From contig MOWL01000001.1 of NCBI GenBank assembly GCA_002110485.1, forward strand, positions 1,922,001-1,986,000: a stretch of DNA of 64,000 nucleotides, read 5' to 3'. Source of the DNA: Emergomyces orientalis. Its lineage: Eukaryota; Ascomycota; Eurotiomycetes; Onygenales; Ajellomycetaceae. Positions 33,560 to 45,046 of the stretch are shown here, one piece after another. The notes below the pieces were generated by a model, which saw only the letters and a program-made list of their open reading frames with translations, had not been told where the DNA came from and did no database searches. Both the position numbers and the translations under genes were made by a program. Each line of letters starts with the position of its first letter. Positions within the stretch are counted from its first letter, which is position 1.

Positions 33560-34773
33560 TCTAAACACGCACCTAAAAGCGTCTCTAAGTTTGCAGAATT
33601 TCATATTTAGATATGAGTTTTTCTATGTTCGCATTCGAACTTTGATATAACCCTTCAGAAGTCGACCCCGGCATCAGGAAGTAAAAGTTCTGGTCCCTGG
33701 AAGCACGTATCAGATATCAGGATAAATTTGGGTCAGTGAAGGTTTGATGTAACTTACATCAAGCCGTGCGGGGGCGTATACCAATATGGCCATATTTCTG
33801 ATATCCTAGTAATTGTATGGATTGTGATAGCTTCTGATATCTTCTTTAACTACATGGTGCTTTATACCCAGTAGTCTATTTGGCTTCCGGACGCATCCGC
33901 CTTGCTGTTCCACTCTGAAGGCTGATGATAGTATGTGTAATATCCACAGGTTCACGCTCAATGCGTGACTAATCTGTAATTGAAAAAGAGTAGATTGTAT
34001 CCTTCGATCCATGACGCTGGATGACTGCTTGTCAACATGTTAAAAAACCTTATAATCCATTCATACCCCCCGATGGCTCAGAAACAATCACTGGTGTGAG
34101 ATCTGCAGATTCTGCAGATGACTGTTTGTGGCTCATTATTAGTTGAAAAGTTTGCCCTGCTCCAGCCCTCTATTTATTTACTTCAACGATCTCACTCCCT
34201 CAGCTAGCCAGCAAGGTTTTCTGGGTTGGCCCGTGAAGGTTAAATGAACAAACAAATGCCCAAGCACCCGATATGCTCTTGCGTAGTGAGGGTAAAGGCT
34301 AACTACCCTAGAGTGCTTGTCTAACTGCTGTGCATGTCAGTATGCTGCATCAGGTAGGTCCTTGGGGCGAGAACGAGGGTAACTCAAGCCCACTCTGATC
34401 ACGGCGTGCTGTTATCGAAATAAACAGCACAAATTGTGCATCACACCGTCAGCTACAACGAGCTCAAAACACAGTCGAAAAAGAACCACTGGGAGTCCGT
34501 CTTTTCATTTTAAAAAGTGGAATCTAATATCTCCCAGTTCTCTCTTAAATGTTGGCTCATATGAATGCGCCATCTGTTGCACGTGACCTCCACTCATTCC
34601 TCGCGCTCAACTTGAATTTCTCATTTTATTTCTGGATATATTATTGGTTTTCTTCTTAAAAAAATTCATAAAACACGTCAACAATTTCATTTCAAGGGAA
34701 GAAACGTAATAAAAAATGAAAGAAAAATTAGAACTTCCTATTTAGCCGGCCGACTTTTTTTGCTCGATAAACT
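33560..34773. other. intergenic upstream of clr2
   Basis: Mixed to AT-rich sequence with stops in all frames, ending in the AT-rich clr2 leader. No further hydrolase coding or mobile-element fragment was recognised. Confidence 0.45.
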
Positions 34774-37475
34774 ATGCCACCTCTCCACCCGCCTTTCGTC
34801 GAAGGTGACGAGGGCGTCGTCCCTATAGACAGGACATTTACTGATGGAGACAGAAATATCTGGCCGACACATTCACGATTTGAAAGAGAAGATCCGCAAC
34901 TTTATTTGCTGAAATTGGCCAGTATGTGGATGAAAGAGAGAGGTGAGGCGAGACCAGGTTAGTGTCTTTGATCTACTCAATATCCACGTTTTCTTTGTCG
35001 TACTATTGCTGTTCAGGATCTGATGTTCTTGATGCTGCCCTGTATATTAATGCATGAGCGTACCTTGCAATATCGTTGCACCATATGCGCCCTCTTTCTC
35101 TATATTTTACTCCACTCAAGGCTAGGAGAACTTGATTGAGGATGCATGAATAATTGAAGCTCAAAATTTTTGTAATCATATACGCTAGTTCCACAGCTAT
35201 TTGTACCCTTGGGCTTGAAATTCCATATATCAGTTTTGTTGCTATGTTTCTTCCCCCTTTTTACTCAATCGTTGCCATGTTAACAATCGATTCAATTCCG
35301 CTCGAGTATAGGGAAGCATTATATTCTTGACCAACTGCCCGAAGGATATGTGTATATGTCCCGGGCACGTCAACACAATCCCGAGCTTGTCAGTACTGGT
35401 ACCTCTGCCCTGTGAATATCTGTGTATTCATGAACACAAGCTGACTTGCATCAAAATAATACCAGCGGGACAAATATCTGTACGGCCACCCTTCTGGATA
35501 CTACTTTAACTCTCCAAATCGATTCTGGCCTCATTTCTACTACTTAATGACCCACGGTACTGCTCCGTGCCGATGCGAGCTCTGCAGCGCCGGTAAGCAA
35601 GCAGATAATTACGACGACCCTACCATGGCGAAACAGCGACGCAAGCCTGGCCCTAAGCCTAAGATCAAGCTTAGTGGAGTGAACACACCCACAAATGGTG
35701 CAGTAGGCAGACCTGGTAAGACTGACTCGTTTGCTGTTTGAGGATTGATCACGGTTTCCTTCATCGATATGAACCTCTGACTTCCGATCGTTGATATAGG
35801 CCGTCCAAAAACGAGTAAATTCTTGGCTGAAGATGAGGAGGGAACACCAGACGTGTTCAAAACTCTGATTTTAAAACTAAAAGACAGAGGCAGCATCGAT
35901 CAATCGATCAAGGAACCATTAAGTATGGACTGGAGAGCTCAACGCAACCTGCTACGAGAACACCTAACCAGGATGTTTATGCAACACTCGTTTATCCCCC
36001 GCCTTGGTGAACTTGTTCTATGGTGCTACTCCTTCCAGGGAACGGAGCTAAAATTCAACTGGGCAACTGAAAGCTTCGAAATGTATTGCCGGAAAAGGCG
36101 AAAATTCCTTGGCACGCCTGAATGGCGAGCAGGAACTGTTGCACAAACGGCTGAAGAGCCTCCTATCCTCGAAGATATAATCACGGAAACTAAGAAAAAA
36201 TTTGCTGTGAACAAGTCTGGCTTCCGGATAGAGACATTCCCGGACCCAAATAGCACTAACAAGAACCTTTCACGCCAATACAAATATGTACCATTGAGCT
36301 GCATTCGGCCTCTGAACTACTGGCAGATATTTCTACAGGGAATCCATCCTGACGAATATCACCCATCTATTCAAAACGCGCTCACGATCATGTGTTCGTG
36401 CTCCGTGGTCGACAAGTACCATATCAAGGGGGCGTGGCCGGACGCAACGGTATACTGTAAAGGGATATTTATTGGTTCTGAACTCCTGGTCAAAGGTGAT
36501 GGCGTTCGACTCATGCCACGGTCACAATCAGTTTCGGCAAAGCCCCACAATCGGGTCACCGATGTGCTAGTCATAGAGAGCATTCAGGTCAAACTCAGAA
36601 ACTGTGACGCCGACCTTGCCTCTCCCCTACTATGCAAATCGACAGCAGTTCGCCTTGTGGGCAAAGCCTACACCCTCTCCCCGAAAAATGCTTATCGAGA
36701 ACCGGATTCCAAGGGGGTCCCGAGACCTCTTACCGATGCTGAAGTCATCGATTCTTTCGAGTGTGTGGGAATGCGTGGGTATGGCAAATGGTACCGCATG
36801 CAACCAGAAAGGCATCGTATTCAAATATCTCTAGATAATGTTGTTGGTCGTTGCTACGAATCAGACCTCATGTCTCTCATGTTTGATGATCTCTCTCTCG
36901 GACTCGATCTGGAGGGGGTGATAGCTGGTCGTGAATATGGCCGATTGACCGATCAACGGTTAGCGCCGGGCAAAGAATGGTTCTGCGGAGATTCCAGAGT
37001 CGAGACGCTTGCCCTGGAAAGCTTGAATTTGGAGGAGGTTGGCGTATATGATGACACTAGAGATCCCAAGATGTTCCGCGCAAACTTGCAAATTATTGAT
37101 GGAACGGCCACCAGCGCAGATTTCAGAGACGCCAAAATCCCCCGTGCTATGGGCAGGCCACGGGCGGGGCTCATTGGCGGCAGAATTGTGTCCTCCACTT
37201 TTGAAAATGTGGGTAAGATGAGTTCACTGGTCACTAGCGCACTTGGGCCCCCAGAGCCGTCAGCAAATCAGAGTCCTATAGATCTCACGTCTGCTCCTGC
37301 CTCGGACGTCGAAGCACAAGACTCTGGTGATAGTAAGAGTAGCGAGAGTGACGAAAGTGACGAACTGCAGAGCGTTCTCGCGCCAATACCCCCAGCTCGT
37401 GGTGGCACAGAGGAGAGTGAAGGCGGCGATTACAAACCGAACGGATCGAAGACCAAGAAAGCTAGATACGTGTAA
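34774..37475 (+). CDS. Clr2-like transcription-silencing protein (heterochromatin)
   Basis: Exons 34774-34957, 35312-35388, 35466-35715 and 35800-37475 give 728 residues. Clr2 is a subunit of the fission yeast SHREC complex (Clr1-Clr2-Clr3-Mit1), which deacetylates and remodels nucleosomes in heterochromatin. The N-terminal part has IWPTHSRFEREDPQLYLLKL, and YLYGHPSGYYFNSPNRFWPH with MTHGTAPCRCELC, a conserved Cys-containing motif of the family. AT-hook-like basic stretches follow (RRKPGPKPKIK, GRPGGRPKT). The second half carries RLGELVLWC, EMYCRKRRKFLGTPEWRAG, IRPLNYWQ, HPSIQNALTIM and VTDVLVIESIQV, typical of the Clr2 C-terminal domain. The tail is acidic and Ser-rich. Exons 2 and 3 were recovered because the family words continue across the splice sites. 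Function in silencing is by homology. Confidence 0.88.
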
Positions 37476-38040
37476 TCCGCTATTTCCCGGCGTTATGAAT
37501 TGACAAATTTCTTTATTTTTTCACTACACTAGAGCAGGGCGTTTGTTCGTTTGTTCGCGAAGCGTGGGGCTCCTTGGGAGACGGAAGTGCTACTTGAAAG
37601 CAAAGACAAATTGTTTTCAGACTTTCTCATTCCTCATATCTCATATCTCATTTCCCCTTGATTTGATTTTGCTTGCACCATCTCGTTACTCTGGTCTGCA
37701 CATTTACTCTTTGTCCCCTTTTCTATTTCTTATTCTTCACTGTGTACTACTCGCGAGATACCTCTGTATTTCATCCCCTTTTCAGCATTTTAAACAGCAG
37801 GTGGCTCCTAAAGTGTTAGTTGAGCATGCAATGTCATTTCCAGTTACTGTTCCTTTTCCAAATCGTGGCCACGCCATACATAGTTAAAAAGACGCTTAAC
37901 ACACCCACACGCACGCATAGAGTAAATACATTCCGAAATGAAACATATATATGTATATACAAATTATACGTATAAAAAACCCCATACCTAGCCCATCCAG
38001 ATAACACACGAAATATAAAACTAAGGCAGCTATTAATAGG
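37476..38040. other. convergent intergenic between clr2 and the oxygenase gene
   Basis: Facing 3' regions. Pyrimidine-rich after clr2, then AT-rich with an alternating ATATATATGTATATAC segment near 37945-37960. No gene seen. Confidence 0.45.
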
Positions 38041-39291
38041 CTAGTGGTTCCGCTCCACTACCTCCCTCGCAAAATCCGCAAACGTCTTACCCTCCTGCAC
38101 TTCCTCTCCCAGATTCGGTTGCGTAAACACAGCCAGAGTATTCCTCGCAACATTGCCTTTCACATTCTTCACCCCCTTAACAAAATGCGGCACAGCTTTG
38201 AACCTCCCCCTCGTAATCAGCTCCAGAGCCTCCCCTGTCTGAAACGCCAGACAATCCTTGGGGATATTCACTTTGACAACCTGTCCTGTCCGCGAGCGTA
38301 TATACAACCCAGCCTTCGGGTCCGGAGATTTAGGTAATTCGGGGATATTGATGGATGACGATATGGAAGGCGGATTTGCCTCTTCGTCGACGAACATGGC
38401 GGAGGTGAGACCAGTGAGGCAGCTGTGGTCAATGTGCGTGGCGCACCAGTCATCCTCAGCTTCGTCTTTTTCATCGTCACCACCTTTCCCTTCACCGTTC
38501 CCCACCTCTTCCACCGGAGGAAAATAGTGCAACAACCTCGCTTTGGTGGTCAAACTCGTCTTGACAACATGCTCCAAATAACCACTCTTATACCCTTCAA
38601 TATTGGCTAGCGCATACCGATCACAGGCGCGCGCTACCAACACCGCCGTATCAATGATCATGGTGCACAGTTGCTCAATGCTGCTACGGAAAGTGGGTAG
38701 GTGCTGCGGATCGGGCCAGATATTCGGGGCCGTGTACTGCGGGAAATCTGGAAAATCCTCTTCGGGCGCATTTTGCAAGGATGGGTCCTGGTAGAAGGCA
38801 CAATTTATATAGTAGGAACCCTTGAGCGTGTCGAAGTGGCCGGAGCGCAGAGTTTCTTTGCCACAGGACCAGCCAACAAGATATTTGGACACGGGGCTGG
38901 AGAGGGTGTCTGGGACGGTTTTTGGGTTGTATCAGTTTAGCTTCATCTCAAGTGATTTAACTGCTTTAACTGTGTAGTTAACTGGACACATACCAAGCTC
39001 ATCCTGTGAGAGTGCAGCCACGTAAGAGGCATTTGAGAGGGCTGTGGCACGCAACTCTTTGAAGCGGGTGGGGAGGTCCTTTACGACGATGATACCGAGA
39101 GAGGAAGGGCCAAAGGCTTCTGTCAATGTTTCGAATGAAACTGAACCTTTTACACCATTATGTATCAAGTCAGCGTCTACATTATATGGCAATTTATGGT
39201 ATATGTAGAACGTAGAGATTGAATTACCCTCTTCAAGCTCCTTTAGGCTAACCGTAACTGCGTGTCCTTGGATGGGTGTAGAGGAGTCCAT
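38041..39291 (-). CDS. 2-oxoglutarate/Fe(II)-dependent oxygenase-like protein
   Basis: Exons 39291-39228, 39146-38994 and 38909-38041 give 361 residues in the isopenicillin-N-synthase-like fold. The N-terminal part has GSVSFETLTEAFGPSSLGIIVVKDLP, typical of the DIOX_N region. The iron site reads HID (His231, Asp233) with the distal His314 in AVPHFVKG. Arg328 in VARNTLAVF sits where the 2-oxoglutarate-binding Arg (RxT/S) is expected. An acidic, Lys/Asp/Glu-rich insert precedes the HxD motif. The family hydroxylates or desaturates small molecules and is common in fungi; the substrate is unknown. It is transcribed divergently from the SRA gene across a 0.9 kb shared intergenic region. No targeting signal is evident. 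All iron ligands appear present, so the enzyme is probably active. Confidence 0.8.
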
Positions 39292-40195
39292 TTTGATATT
39301 TCGTTAGACTTTTCTTATGTCTGTTAAGAGCATCAAAAGAGATCACCATTTCTATCAAGCTGAGATACGCTTCTTATATTCTGGTCGTTTCTGGCAGCAG
39401 AGTTTCACGGGGGGATCGGCTGGCTCTGACAAGCTTTAAACGCAGCTCTCCTGATGAAACAGCCATGGCGGGGTAAACTATCCAAAGCGATCCCTGCTGG
39501 TTCCAGGCTTCGAGAGCAGAGTTTGGCGCCTCTTTTAGGCGCTAAAGGGACATCAAAATTGTTAGAAGAACCTAGGTGGGGGTGGGCCAGGGCTAAAGCT
39601 ACTAAGTTGAATCGTCCGCCTTTTTACTAGGTAGCTTAACCTTACTGCTACCACAGCTACCTGGGCAGATTCAATGCCCTAACTTCAGACATAGTGAACG
39701 TCAATATTTAAAAGAAAAATATATAAAAGAAGAAACTGGATACATTTAATCCGTACAGCGTCTATAAAGGCAGGTAGAACAGCAATTTGTATCAATACTT
39801 GTTTAGGCATCGAAATGCTGCTGGTCATTTCGTAGGTCAACTGCTGCCTGTTGTGTTGCTGCGTCAACTCTGCCACTCTTCTAAAGACATCAACGCGTAC
39901 TTTGCACCGTTCATTGCAGAAATACTTCATTCAGCTGCACTTGTAATCTCCCTCTTTTCCATCAGATCAGCCTTCTCATACGTTCAGGCATGATGAAAAC
40001 ACTCTCTCAGAAATTTAACACTGCTTAGCATTCTCACTACTGCTTTCCCCTCACCCTTTCAAGTCATCTTCTTTTTTCATCATTTGAAATCACACATTCC
40101 ACACAGTTTATCTCTGTGAAGTTACCTGATGCTCTGATTAAAGCTCTAAACAGACTTCATTTTCTTCTTCAATCTCTAAAACCTCTAAATTTACA
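39292..40195. other. divergent promoter region, oxygenase / SRA gene
   Basis: About 0.9 kb between two start codons on opposite strands. It includes C/T-rich leader sequence before the SRA start (about 40030-40195) and no open frame with family signals. Likely carries the regulatory sites of both genes; none can be named from sequence. Confidence 0.5.
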
Positions 40196-41730
40196 ATGGA
40201 GCCCCTCTATATAAGGCCGGAGTTAAATGAAAGACAGGGAATCTCTCCCTCAACTCGCTCGTTTTCTGAAAAGTTCGAGGCGCGTTTCAATGAACTAAGG
40301 CAGAAGCAGCTCGACGGCACAGCGTCTGCTGTGAAGACGGAGACGTCTGTAACACCAGCATCAGCAGGAACAACTCCTGTCATTAGAAGCACAGCTGCAG
40401 GCCGTGGCAGCAACTTGTTGGTAGATGAAGCCGCGTCTGCTTCTGCCCTTGAGGAGGCTGCCGCGCGCGCGGATGGCCCCACGACCATACAACAGCCTAC
40501 AGCAAGCCCAATTCCAAAGAGAAAGAGACTCGCTGTCGATCCCATCCAATGCACTTGCGCTGTCTCTGAAGAATGCCAAAGGGCGGCGCGGGATGGCGTG
40601 TCAGACTGTCGAATTGGTCCAGGGGTCCCCATCCCCAAGCGCAAACGAAAACCGACGGGCCCTAGGCCCGCTCGCGAAAACACGCCGTGAGTATCTCTCT
40701 CTCCTTTTAATTTTATCCTTTAAATATAATTTTTGAAACGCGGAATCACACGTATATCATGTTGAGAAAACAACACAGCTAACTCTCCCATCATAGCTTC
40801 CGCTATATCTCAACGAAAGAAAAAGCTCGACTCCAGAGATCAGCTGATGACGTCCTGCCGGTTCTCATGCTCTTCAAAAAAGCATCCACTGCCCCTGAGA
40901 GTGAACGCACCGCCATCTTCAAAAGAATGCGAGAACGCGTCCAGCAACTTCAATTCTACGAAATTAGTGCAGCTCTCCCTTCCCTCATTCAAAAATTCAT
41001 GGATCACAACACTGGCCTTCCAGCCATTGTTAACAGCCCTGACAGCGCCGTCCCCTGGGACATCAAGCTGGATTGTGAAAAAATTCTCATCCGCTGGGAA
41101 CGTGGCGACTTCGACACGAGTTTACTTCGTGGTATCAGAATCGGGGAAGGTGCCAGAACCTCCCGCAGACTAGACCATACTTACAAATTCAGAAAGGACA
41201 GTATTGTTGTTGGTGACAATGAGCTGCGCAATGGCCAGTGGTTCCCCTTGCAAATTACAGCAATACGGGACGGCGCACACGGTGAAATCGAAGCTGGAAT
41301 TTCCGGCCGCGACAAAATTGGTGCCGTATCTATCATTCTCAGTTCTGCGGGGAAAGGCTACCCAGACATCGACCAGGGAGATAGTATCTCGTACTGCGGC
41401 ACGCGCGGCAAAGATGGTCAAATATCCGCTGGGACGAATTTACTGATCGAATCGTATGAGAAACGAAACCCTATCCGCGTCCTGCGCAGTTCTAAGCTGC
41501 CAAGAATTAACCCTTATCGACCTATTGCAGGTTTCCGATACGATGGGCTCTATGAGATTCATGCGATGGAGGTGTTGGATGCGCAGACGATGTTGCATCG
41601 GTTCAAATTGCGGAGGATCCCGGGACAAACACCCATTCGGTATCAGGGAGATGAGAGGAGCCCGACGGAGAAGGAGGTGGAGGAGTGGAAGAAGATTCAG
41701 AACCTTACTGCGAGTTCAAAACTGAATTAG
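40196..41730 (+). CDS. SRA-YDG domain protein
   Basis: Exons 40196-40686 and 40797-41730 give 474 residues. The C-terminal half (about 298-475) is an SRA-YDG domain, with VGDNELRNGQWFPLQ, IRDGAHGEIEAGISG, GAVSIILSSAGKGYPD, YCGTRGKDG, LLIESYEKRNPIRVLRSS and the namesake FRYDGLYEI (about 410-418). In plants and animals SRA domains flip out 5-methylcytosine or hemimethylated CpG and recruit DNA or histone methyltransferases. Fungal members are little studied. The N-terminal half is low-complexity, with PIPKRKR at 105-111 and again at 145-151 flanking a cysteine cluster (Cys119, Cys121, Cys127, Cys138). This would suit two nuclear localisation signals and perhaps a small metal site, but that is inference. 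A helical stretch (about 170-290) links the two halves. No RING or SET domain is present. Confidence 0.87.
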
Positions 41731-42662
41731 CCGAGGAGGGATGCGTGGGTTGAAAGGAGTGGAGGGTATGCAAATATTTACGATGGGGTTTTTACACTGG
41801 CATTTTTACCTTATTCTGGCGGCGTTAATGGGATTGAAGAGTGGGTCATAGCTATAGCTTGTGCGCGTGTTCACGGATGGACGGATGGACGGATGGTAGG
41901 ATGAAAGGAAGGCTTGCTTTACTCCTTTGATATTGTTGTTTCTTCTATTTTTGTTCTCTTTTATGTTATTATTCCCAATGGTCTTTTACGCGTTTAAATA
42001 TCCTGTGTTACCCTCTATTCTGCTAAAGGTTCATGATTAATTGTCTCTTCATCCAGAGCATTGATGGAGACCAATACCTAGATATGCATGTGCGCAGACT
42101 TTCTTAGGTTTATGACCTTAGCTACCCGAAGTTAGGCTTTAATTCAAACCGCAATGACAATAACTGCATTTTTTTTCAAATATATATATTCTTCCCCCTA
42201 TTTTTCTTAGCTAAGTATAATAATACTCACAACGTAGAGGATGTAGTTGATTACCTTGTAGATCCAATGTGTGAGACAATATCAAATCGATCTATGAAGT
42301 GAAATGAAATAACGAAGTAGACAAATCGGTTCGATCCAAAATGCAAGAGAATAAAGTAAAAGAAAGGTCGATAAAGAGGAGAAAAACATTTAAATGTCAT
42401 TCATTGCTCCGGCCAGCACAACTTGCCCTGTCCTTGCCAGACTGTCCCACCACCGGGGACGGTCCCTTCCAACTCCATGCGCCGCTATGAATATGGCATA
42501 GCAAATGATACTCGTAAAACCAGCTTAAAAACAAAAGCTTAAACCCCTCCAAAAACGCCCGGGGAGATGCGTTGTATATAAAAAATAAAAATAAAAAGTA
42601 ATGTAAAGTAAAATCAAAAAGGAAAAATAGTCAGAGCTGAGTCGGTTTTCCTCATCTTCTGG
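41731..42662. other. convergent intergenic between SRA gene and rmd5
   Basis: 3' regions of two facing genes. Includes three copies of ACGGATGG at 41873-41896 and A/T-rich stretches (42170-42200, 42575-42600). No gene seen. Confidence 0.45.
41873..41896. repeat. three tandem ACGGATGG units
   Basis: Three exact 8-base copies in the 3' region of the SRA gene. Confidence 0.88.
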
Positions 42663-44167
42663 CTACAAGAACACTTTCTGAGCCTCTTTTGGGTGGCTTT
42701 CATTCGGGCAGTATGGGCATTTGAATCGACCACCTTTGCTGAGTCTCATGAGAGATTCCTGGGCAATAACGTGGCCGCAGGGCATCATCATGGGTGGGTT
42801 TTCGTCGGTGGTCTGCTCTTTTGAGACGGGACAGACGAAGATAGAGTGGAATTGGTAAGCGGGCGGGAGGGGAATTTCAACCTGCATTTTGTTTAGTGAT
42901 GAGCGTGCAAAATAGGGCGAGGACGTAGTTGAAGTGAAAAATTTTGGGGAGTAGGGAAGTTTTTCTTACGGGAAGTTCGTTTTGAGATGTCCATTCGGTA
43001 CGTTTCTCTTTCATAATGGTTTGCAGCTTGAGAAGCGTGGGGAGTGCAATTGCACCAGCTGTGGCTGCTATGTATAGAGGGGAATCTGCTGCTAGACCCA
43101 GCAGGGAGCAGAATTCACGAGTGAAGGAGTGTGCTACATCGTCCCAGGCAGAAGGATTGTTAAAAATGTTTCTGTATGGGGAGTCCGCGAGATTAGGACA
43201 AAATGCCATAGCCCCTATTAATTGTTGAATTTCGGGTAAATGCCTTCTCTGGAATGTTGAGAATTCGTTCCTGGCATACTCTAATGCCAGTTGCCGGCCA
43301 ACCGTCATGGGTGTTTGTGGATTTTTGCCTCCGTGGAATAGCCACACGAACTGCAACCTGCACAGTTCAAACTCCAGATTACTCCCCCTTGCTTCTAATA
43401 GATGTCGATGTTCAGAGGCCCATTGTATGGCTGGTAGTAGATTTCGCTGCTCCTTCAACTCATGCAGGATTTGATACATGAGAACAAACTGTTTCCTGAT
43501 GTCACCCGATTGCATCTGCTCCATTTCCATGAGAATGTCGACGGAGTCTGAATTGGATTGCTCAGAAGCGGGTTGTGCGGGAGTTGGGTTTTTGGATACT
43601 TCCGAGAGGAATGTAGAGGCAACGGAAAACTGGCCCTCTCGGAGAAGGTGCATGGCAATAGCTCTGTTCACCAGCGCTGGCTGCGCTGACAGAACGTCAT
43701 AAGGGAGAGGCTTGTCTTTAAATAACTGCGAGGGAAAAAATAAAGATAAGATTAGTTGAACCATCCCATAGGCAAAGACTTTCCGTGCATGGGGGCCAAA
43801 TGCTGCGAGACTTACTTTATCCAGAGCTTTGGTATACTTGTTAAGGCCGCTATGGGCATCCTTGAGACTCTGGTTGGTCGCATCGAAGGAAGCTTTGATT
43901 GGGTTTTGTAGCTTCGCCAAAGTTATGGAGGCTGAATTGGGATCTAAATAGATAAGATATTAATATAAAACCTTCAAAATAAAAATCCCCCGTCCCGCAA
44001 GCCCTGGATATTGCTAACGGTTTCGGGAATATGAGGAGCGACTTACTCTTGGCGATGATGTCTCTTGCCTCCTGGAGCAGGTCAATTGTGGTCTGGACAT
44101 CTTTGATGCTTTTCCCACTGTGAGCTTGCTTCCAGAGCCGTTGGTGTTCCTTCTGCAGTATATCCAT
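42663..44167 (-). CDS. rmd5: Rmd5/RMND5, RING subunit of the GID/CTLH E3 ubiquitin ligase
   Basis: Rmd5 (Gid2) is one of the two RING-like subunits of the GID complex that ubiquitinates gluconeogenic enzymes after glucose return. Exons 44167-44047, 43943-43816, 43725-42970 and 42881-42663 give 407 residues. The N-terminal helical region has ITLAKLQNPIKASFD. The LisH/CTLH part has NRAIAMHLLREGQFSVASTFLSE and IQWASEHRHLLEARGSNLEFELCRLQFVWL (split here only for description). The C-terminal degenerate RING reads FVCPVSKEQTT (Cys352), MMPCGH (Cys370, His372) and FKCPYCP (Cys390, Cys393). The second Cys of a canonical RING is replaced by Ser, as is usual in RMND5 proteins. All four exons are supported by conserved sequence on both sides of each junction. 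Confidence 0.94.
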
Positions 44168-45046
44168 TTTGCTGGTGGTGTGGTGGGGAATCCAACGAAT
44201 ATCGCCTTTCAGAGCTCTACCGGCGTTGGGGAATGGCGGACATATCGTGAAGCTCCGGGTTGAGCTTCGAGGTATTGAAATGGAAGATTCCCAGCCAGAT
44301 AAACGAGTTCCAAGAAGAATATGTTGTCTTTCTGTGTCTTTCTCTCGCTTTTAGTGCTTTTGTATGGCGGTGAAGTAGTGATCATGGGCGGTTGAAGTAG
44401 CAGGTGAGCAATCGGGAGGTGGTTGGAGAGTGATTGCAGGTGCTCCAACACCGCATGAGCATGTAACATACCGTAATGTAACTGTAGAACATGGCCATAT
44501 TACATGGCGGTATTACGGATCATCCCATGATGTGGCTCAGATTTATTCAGGTACCGTATTGTATCACACAATATTTCGAAACTTACGTATGCCAAAAAGT
44601 GCGTATTATACCGTATCATACCGTACCACTCCCGGAATACGCTTGCCTTCTCAGTCTGGTGACAATTTTCAGCCACTTGTGACGTCGATGCTTGCAGATG
44701 TCAAGTTCATCCTCACAACAATTAACCACAATAGCCACAATAACCACAATTAAGTTGTTGGTATTTCAGTATTGCGGTCTATCTACAACCACAATTTCGA
44801 AGGATGCATACCTTCAATCACATACGGCCCTATCCTCCATCAAACCGATGATGGCCTTTTTCACTGACAATTCCTATTTCGCTCAGTCCTGGCTCTCCCC
44901 AGCCATTGCAAATACAGCAGAGGTACACTGCTTGACGAATCTGACAAGCGCTTAACCCAAATCTTCCTACCGATCATTCATATATCTATTCGAAAGAGGG
45001 CCCTATCAAGATATAGGGCTATTTCACATTCTACGTCCGAAACGTC
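44168..45046. other. divergent promoter region, rmd5 / STB6-like gene
   Basis: Between 44465 and 44640 the word ACCGTA or its complement TACGGT, and the related ATTACGG, recur several times. Otherwise mixed composition without a coding signal. Confidence 0.5.
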
